Assembly (NCBI GenBank): GCA_902788035.1
Contig: CADAIL010000022.1
Coordinates: 37,430 to 101,429 of the forward strand
Direction of reading: 5' to 3'
From: an uncultured Lachnospiraceae bacterium
GTDB lineage: Bacteria > Bacillota > Clostridia > Lachnospirales > Lachnospiraceae
DNA: 64,000 bases
A program made the translations under genes and the position numbers. The stretch's first letter is position 1, and each line of letters starts with the position of its first letter. The notes under the pieces are model-generated. The model saw only the letters and a list, made by a program, of their open reading frames with translations. It had not been told where the DNA came from and searched no databases. Positions 60,027-64,000 of the stretch are shown in pieces.

Positions 60027-60773
60027 ATGGTACCAGAACTGAGACAAGAGGCAATTCTGGAAAGTGTCAGAAGCCGCGATATATCTTACATCAAAGATCT
60101 TGCTGAAGAATTAAACATATCTCTTTCAACAATAAGACGCGATATAGCCGCGCTCGAGGAAGCGGGTACGGTAATATCAATGAGAGGCGGAGCCGTCAAA
60201 CCGGTCAGGGCTGCAGAGCCCGTCCCCGAAGCGGTCACGCTCACAGCGACAGCGCCCGCAGCGGTAAGCGAGGAGGCGCCGGTCGTCAAAAAGCGCCTGA
60301 TCCGCAGCGCGGAAAAGGACATGATCGCAAAAAAAGCCGCCGCGCTGGTCTCGGACGGCGACGTTATCTACATTGATTCAGGCACGACCTGCTCCTGCCT
60401 CTTCAGGTATCTGAGCGCGATGGACATCATCATCGTCACAAGCAACTATGAAGTGCTCGACTTTATGCCGATGCAGAAGGCCAAAGTCATCATGCTCGGC
60501 GGCGAGATCAGCAACGACCTGCACTCCATCAACGGACCGCTCACTGAAAAGTCCATAGCCGACATGCATTTCAACAAAGCTTTCATAGGGGCAAACGGCT
60601 ATATTCCCGACGGCGGTGTCTTCACACACACAGAACGTGAAGCCCGCAAGAAGGTCCTGGTCAAGGAGCACTCTGACAAGAATTATCTGCTGATGGATAC
60701 ATCCAAAAAGAACCAATACGCGTTCCAGAAACTCTTTAATGTGAGGGATGTCGAACTTATCACCGAAGAATAA
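60027..60773 (+). CDS. DeoR-family repressor
   Basis: A 248-residue regulator. The DeoR helix-turn-helix (about 1-55) reads DISYIKDLAEELNISLSTIRRDIAALEEAG. A 35-residue alanine/proline/valine-rich linker (about 60-92) is longer than usual. The sugar-phosphate-sensing domain has DGDVIYIDSGTTCSCLF, IVTSNYEVLDF and GEISNDLHSINGPLTEKSI. A TATAAT box lies at 59981-59986. Position suggests it controls the adjoining kinase and transporter, with the phosphorylated sugar as inducer. Confidence 0.93.
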   Translation: MVPELRQEAILESVRSRDISYIKDLAEELNISLSTIRRDIAALEEAGTVISMRGGAVKPVRAAEPVPEAVTLTATAPAAVSEEAPVVKKRLIRSAEKDMIAKKAAALVSDGDVIYIDSGTTCSCLFRYLSAMDIIIVTSNYEVLDFMPMQKAKVIMLGGEISNDLHSINGPLTEKSIADMHFNKAFIGANGYIPDGGVFTHTEREARKKVLVKEHSDKNYLLMDTSKKNQYAFQKLFNVRDVELITEE

Positions 60774-60822
60774 GTTAAGCCGGCATTATTGCCTCTCGAT
60801 CCGATTTTCAGAAATAGAAAAA

Positions 60823-60920
60823 GAGCTGTCGCATAAAGGTGCGCCACCATTATATATGGCAGACGATATTTGCAAATGTCTTCCATATATAATGATGACA
60901 CCGCCTTATGCGGCAGCTCC
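60823..60920. repeat. 98-bp hairpin element between convergent genes
   Basis: Outer arms GAGCTGTCGCATAAAGG and CCTTATGCGGCAGCTC and inner perfect arms CATTATATATGG (60848-60859) and CCATATATAATG (60883-60894) fold into one long stem. At the tip is ATTTGCAAAT. It resembles a MITE and could also end transcription from both sides. Its outer arms match the palindrome at 40381. Confidence 0.85.
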
Positions 60921-60936
60921 TTTGTTCAGATCTTTC

Positions 60937-61491
60937 TTATTTAGCTTCCACCAAATACTCGTATGCGTTGTCTTTGAGATAACCGGTCACGGCGGAATAA
61001 GGTTCGCTGTCCGCGTAATCATCCACGACGGTGATGTTCATTCCGTCCTCATAGAGGTCCTCCATCACTGTTCCGAACTCATCGGCATCGGCGCACATAT
61101 AGTCGTTTATAAAAATATTCTTTTCCTTGACACGGATCACCAGCGTATCCGTATCCTGAGCATTTTTCCGTGCCTCCTCGAGTGTGACAGTCTCAACATC
61201 ACTCGCAACTGTACTCTCAACAGCCTGACCGTTGTTTCCGGTTCCCGTCCCCATACCGGGGCCTAATCCAAGACCTGCTCCGCCGCCAAAAATAAGGCTG
61301 GCGATGATGGCTATGATGCCTGCGCCGGTGCCTGCATTTGCAGCCCTCTTTTTCCCATTGGACGGACGAGGTTCGGGACCTCCGGAGCGCACAGCTTTCT
61401 TCATTCGGGACGCATCCCCCCGTCCGACTGCGACGCGGCCTCCGACACCCAGCACTACCAGACATATTCCAACGAATAATAATGTTGACAT
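60937..61491 (-). CDS. Membrane protein of unknown function
   Basis: A 184-residue protein I do not recognise. Residues 1-20 are a membrane segment (LLFVGICLVVLGVGG), a basic stretch follows, then a second hydrophobic, glycine-rich segment (AGIIAIIASLIFGGGAGLGL) near 58-80. The C-terminal 85 residues are soluble and acidic. AGGAGGGGAAT precedes the ATG. It is 103 bp after the ExbD-like gene and points the same way, so it may be a third member of that unit. Confidence 0.7.
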   Translation of the reverse strand: MSTLLFVGICLVVLGVGGRVAVGRGDASRMKKAVRSGGPEPRPSNGKKRAANAGTGAGIIAIIASLIFGGGAGLGLGPGMGTGTGNNGQAVESTVASDVETVTLEEARKNAQDTDTLVIRVKEKNIFINDYMCADADEFGTVMEDLYEDGMNITVVDDYADSEPYSAVTGYLKDNAYEYLVEAK

Positions 61492-61594
61492 ATTCCCCTC
61501 CTTTTATCAGATGACACTCTTGGTCCAAATTTCCTTGAGACCTCGGTTTACATTCCTGCGTACCCTTCGCTTCGCGCGAGACCTCTAAAAGCCT

Positions 61595-62149
61595 CTAATA
61601 CACATATTTATACTTTCTTGTCAGCTTGCCCATGAGTTCGTTGATTGCCGTCTGATCTCTGTACAGTATCCTCTCCGTATTGAGTGACAGGACCACAACA
61701 GAATCGCTGTTCGAAGCGATGTAATCAACGAGCATCTGATTGAGTCTCGCATATCCGTTTTCCTGATTCTCGGCCGTCAGATTGACAGGAGAAAACTCCT
61801 TGTCTGACGTGAGGACCCGGATCTGTCTTTTTGTGGAATCCTCCTCATCCCAGGTACAGTAGATCGTCACGATCTTGACCCGCCCTCCTATGACATCACT
61901 TTCATAATCGGAGAGGCGTTTTTCGTACATTTCCCTTAAGGACTCTTCTTCAGTGAGCCGGGCATTCAGCTCTTCCACCTGCTTTTCGAGCTCCTCTGTC
62001 TTGCTGACCGCCTCCGCCTCCACTGCCTGCGCTTTGGCTGCGTATGCTATGATCACAACGAACAGAAAGATGAAAATCACATCAAGGAGCGGAGTGAGGT
62101 CGATCGGCGCATTCGGCTGTGAGGATGACCCCGGATTTTTTCTCTGCAC
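61595..62149 (-). CDS. ExbD/TolR-like protein with coiled coil
   Basis: A 184-residue single-pass membrane protein. IDLTPLLDVIFIFLFVVIIA (about 16-35) matches the ExbD/TolR helix, including the essential proton-binding aspartate in LLDVIF. Residues 40-85 are a coiled coil rich in glutamate and alanine. The rest is an extracytoplasmic domain that does not obviously match the ExbD fold or a peptidoglycan-binding OmpA domain. It starts with GTG after GAGGAGG, 13 bases past the ExbB-like stop. It should form the stator rod of a proton-driven motor with that protein. Confidence 0.85.
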   Translation of the reverse strand: MQRKNPGSSSQPNAPIDLTPLLDVIFIFLFVVIIAYAAKAQAVEAEAVSKTEELEKQVEELNARLTEEESLREMYEKRLSDYESDVIGGRVKIVTIYCTWDEEDSTKRQIRVLTSDKEFSPVNLTAENQENGYARLNQMLVDYIASNSDSVVVLSLNTERILYRDQTAINELMGKLTRKYKYVY

Positions 62150-62162
62150 GTCCTGCCTCCTC

Positions 62163-63023
62163 TCACTTTGCCTTAGTCCGAACCCTTGTGATCCTGGTCT
62201 CCTGCTTCGGCTTAGCGGTCTGCTGCTCAGCCGGTTCTGCAGTCAGTGAACTCATTTCGGCAGTCTGCGAACTCGTCTCTGTAGTCTGCGAACTCGTCTC
62301 TGCAGTCTGCGTTTCATCCGTCAGCCGCTTTGACTGAGTACCGGTCTGTGCTTTTGTCCTTAATGGGTCCGCCGCCTTCCCGTTACCCGCCTTCGACATT
62401 TTCATCTGCCCGGCTGCTTTCTGCGGCGCGGCACCGGTTCTCTCTCCGGAGACCTGCGTCATTTTGGTCCTTGCCTGCCGCACTTCCGTCTGCAGCGTCT
62501 GTCTCGTAATGATCGTGTCCGCCTCGTTGAACTTTGCGTCGATCAGATTGACAAGCCTTCCAAGAAGGACTGCGTCGAGAGCTTTAAGCCCTATGGACGC
62601 GACAAGGCCGCACAAAGTCGTCCACATTGCAGTGCCGAGACCTGAGATCATCTGGCTCATATCGGTCGTCCCGCTGCTTGTTATGAGTCCGGCTACTGTC
62701 CCCAGGATTCCGAGCAGGGGAAGGAGTGAGGTCAGCTGACCGCAGGTGACGTAATTGGCATAAGCGACACTGAAACGTCCGCGATTAAGTTCCAGTTCAT
62801 CTCTGTCATACCGGACATTGACTGTAGTCGAAAGACCTACATTTCCAACATCATCAATCCACTCGTCCTCATCATTCGTTGAATGAACACGGACCCTGAT
62901 CTTGTCGAAACTCTTGTAAATCTGCCGGAGTTTGGCAAGAACATAGAACTCAAAGAATAAAATTAATGCCCCGAATATAATGATCAGCAGACATAGTAAA
63001 AAGCTGGATAAAGATGCACCCAA
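62163..63023 (-). CDS. ExbB/TolQ/MotA-like proton-channel protein
   Basis: A 286-residue membrane protein. A first helix (about 8-30) precedes a cytoplasmic part, then two helices near 105-160 contain LPLLGILGTVAGLI and GLGTAMWTTLCGLVASIGLKA, the MotA_ExbB signature. The C-terminal 90 residues are a threonine/serine/glutamine-rich cytoplasmic tail with a heptad-like TETSSQT repeat (three copies). The start is a TTG at 63023 because GGGAGGTGG stands eight bases upstream; a GTG at 63050 would put that site inside the gene. Gram-positives lack TonB, so the load for this motor is unknown. Confidence 0.87.
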   Translation of the reverse strand: MGASLSSFLLCLLIIIFGALILFFEFYVLAKLRQIYKSFDKIRVRVHSTNDEDEWIDDVGNVGLSTTVNVRYDRDELELNRGRFSVAYANYVTCGQLTSLLPLLGILGTVAGLITSSGTTDMSQMISGLGTAMWTTLCGLVASIGLKALDAVLLGRLVNLIDAKFNEADTIITRQTLQTEVRQARTKMTQVSGERTGAAPQKAAGQMKMSKAGNGKAADPLRTKAQTGTQSKRLTDETQTAETSSQTTETSSQTAEMSSLTAEPAEQQTAKPKQETRITRVRTKAK

Positions 63024-63206
63024 GTTATCCACCTCCCTGCGGGCTTTCACACCATCAAGTGCCGCCTATGAATCCCACTCCGGACATCACTTCGGCTCTT
63101 ATGAACAGGTGTGATTTCGCGCAGCATCATAGACGTAAACGTCTTCTCACATCTAGTATAATACCACATTTCAGTACATAAAAACAGTGAGCATATACAG
63201 GAGATA

Positions 63207-63267
63207 GGCCTCCATCTCGTTCAAGTCTCACTCCTGTGGAAGTCGTACTCTGCTGTTACGCTCCCCA
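63207..63267. repeat. Dispersed repeat, CTCTGCTGTTAC family, copy 3
   Basis: AGGCCTCCATCTC, CACTCCTGTGGAAGTCG and TACTCTGCTGTTACGCTCC resemble 477-539 and 22960-23018. The remainder of 63024-63206 shows nothing beyond AT-rich sequence likely to hold the ExbB-like promoter. Confidence 0.55.
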
Positions 63268-63276
63268 GAAGCACTA

Positions 63277-63304
63277 TTGCAAAACAGTTTGCGTGTGATA
63301 AAAT
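63277..63304 (+). promoter_or_regulatory. Promoter of the PPOx-family gene
   Basis: TTGCAA (63277-63282) and TAAAAT (63299-63304), 16 bp apart, about 48 bp before the start codon. Confidence 0.5.
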
Positions 63305-63351
63305 AGAGTTGCAATAAACATTCGCAAGACCTTAAAAGGAGATACATCACA

Positions 63352-63744
63352 ATGAGCAAAGTATATGATTTCATAAAAGAAGCAGGCACATTTTATCTTG
63401 CTACAGTAGACGGCGACCAGCCTAAAATCCGTCCGTTAGGCGCAGTTATCGAAGCAGATGGCAAGGTCATCTTCGGCGTCGGCACATTCAAGGACGTCTA
63501 CAAGCAGCTCACAGCCAATCCGAAGGTCGAGATCGTCGCATGCAAGCCGAACGCTCACTGGATCCGCTACACAGGCAAGGTCGTTTTTGAGACAGATGAC
63601 AAGTATGCCGCAGAGATGATCCCGGCATTCCATCTGGAAGCCATTTACAATGAGCAGACAGGCAACAAACTCGCCTGCTTCCACCTTGAGGACGCAACAG
63701 CCTATGAAATCGCCGTCATGGGCCAGGGTGAGAGCCTCCTTTAA
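63352..63744 (+). CDS. PPOx-family flavin-binding protein
   Basis: A 130-residue split-barrel protein of the pyridoxamine-5'-phosphate-oxidase-like superfamily. GTFYLATVDGDQPKIRPLG near 12-30 and VIFGVGTFKDVYKQLTANPKVEIVA near 39-63 are typical. Such small proteins bind FMN or F420-like cofactors and often act as general reductases. AAAAGGAGATACATCACA precedes the ATG. Single-gene unit. Confidence 0.9.
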   Translation: MSKVYDFIKEAGTFYLATVDGDQPKIRPLGAVIEADGKVIFGVGTFKDVYKQLTANPKVEIVACKPNAHWIRYTGKVVFETDDKYAAEMIPAFHLEAIYNEQTGNKLACFHLEDATAYEIAVMGQGESLL

Positions 63745-63763
63745 TTAATGGCAAAACCATAAA

Positions 63764-64000
63764 TCAGCTCTGAACGGGGACTGCGGCAAATCTCAGCTTG
63801 CAGTCCCCCGGTTTTTCTCTGTAATCGCAGTGGTACGCGAGCACCGTATATTTTTCTGCCAGCTTCTCCAAGTCTTTGTAATACGTGTGGCCGAAGTATT
63901 CTGTCAGCTTCTCGGAGATTGAATCTCCGAGCTTGCTGGTCCGCCGCGGGAGTCTTTCTCTGCTTCGCAGGCGGAAAAGCAACCTTGTCCGGATACAGCA
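63764..64000 (-). CDS. C-terminal part of a protein running off the window
   Basis: The frame is open from the window edge to a TGA at 63764. A TTG at 63982 could start it but has no good ribosome-binding site, so the real start probably lies beyond 64000. The visible end reads SISEKLTEYFGHTYYKDLEKL then YTVLAYHCDYREKPGDCKLRFAAVP. I do not recognise a family. Confidence 0.55.
   Translation of the reverse strand, partial: CCIRTRLLFRLRSRERLPRRTSKLGDSISEKLTEYFGHTYYKDLEKLAEKYTVLAYHCDYREKPGDCKLRFAAVPVQS

Noticed and set aside
61595..63023. Zorya anti-phage system (ZorAB-like motor)
   Set aside because: The channel and rod are superficially similar, but no ZorC, ZorD or ZorE-like genes adjoin, the channel protein lacks ZorA's long tail domain, and no peptidoglycan-binding domain is visible.

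Overview
The window reads as a chromosomal segment of a strictly anaerobic, fermentative Firmicute, most likely a clostridium of the Lachnospiraceae type. This is inferred from strong GGAGG ribosome-binding sites, ferredoxin-linked amino-acid fermentation genes (IorAB), an FprA-type flavodiiron protein, hydrogenase-maturation genes, lipoprotein sugar-binding proteins and the moderately GC-rich composition. There are no rRNA or tRNA genes, no prophage and no CRISPR array.

Layout. 1-1.1 kb holds only repeats: a 38-bp tandem array, decayed copies of dispersed hairpin elements and a small cluster of DnaA-box-like sites. 1.1-6 kb carries the flavoprotein gene and a pyruvate-kinase-like gene whose 3' end is split by an IS1634-type insertion sequence flanked by a 99-bp duplication. 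Next comes a 27-residue ORF with the architecture of a type I toxin-antitoxin locus. 6-22.9 kb contains housekeeping and accessory genes: a class A penicillin-binding protein, a CotH-like secreted protein, fructokinase, a SWIM/SNF2 helicase, a YgiQ-type radical SAM protein, a glycosyltransferase, a B12-binding-type radical SAM protein with a clear operator, a Cof-type phosphatase and a YbaK-type deacylase. A Uma2-like protein follows.

36.9 down to 24.2 kb (minus strand) is the centrepiece: eleven closely packed genes in the order TM1266-type regulator, hydE, four nitrogenase-component-1-like subunits around one NifH-like reductase, then hypF, hypC, hypD and hypE. The four subunits form two paralogous pairs, as NifDK and NifEN do. 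HypCDEF make the Fe(CN)2CO group of NiFe hydrogenase, but the nickel-insertion genes hypA and hypB and any hydrogenase structural gene are absent from the window. HydE is also separated from hydF and hydG. The arrangement suggests an undescribed nitrogenase-like enzyme whose metal site may carry diatomic CN/CO ligands.

37.7-50.3 kb has a lipoprotein amidase, a GH32 sucrose hydrolase, a TetR regulator, an acyl-CoA synthetase, a phenylacetate-CoA ligase with indolepyruvate:ferredoxin oxidoreductase (an aryl amino-acid fermentation unit), a Lon-like AAA+ protein and a two-part chromate-type transporter. 50.5-60.8 kb is mostly a sugar or polyol catabolic region: two Gfo/Idh/MocA dehydrogenases, a TIM-barrel isomerase, a complete ribose-type ABC transporter, a PfkB kinase and a DeoR regulator. 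60.9-63 kb encodes an ExbB/ExbD-like pair with a third membrane protein, unusual for a Gram-positive. The window closes with a flavin-binding PPOx-family protein and a truncated ORF.

Intergenic regions carry several families of dispersed hairpin repeats. One has GTAACAG ends and, in two intact copies, 8-bp target duplications, which points to a miniature transposon of IS66 type. The heptamer ATTTGCA/TGCAAAT is also strikingly frequent across the window.
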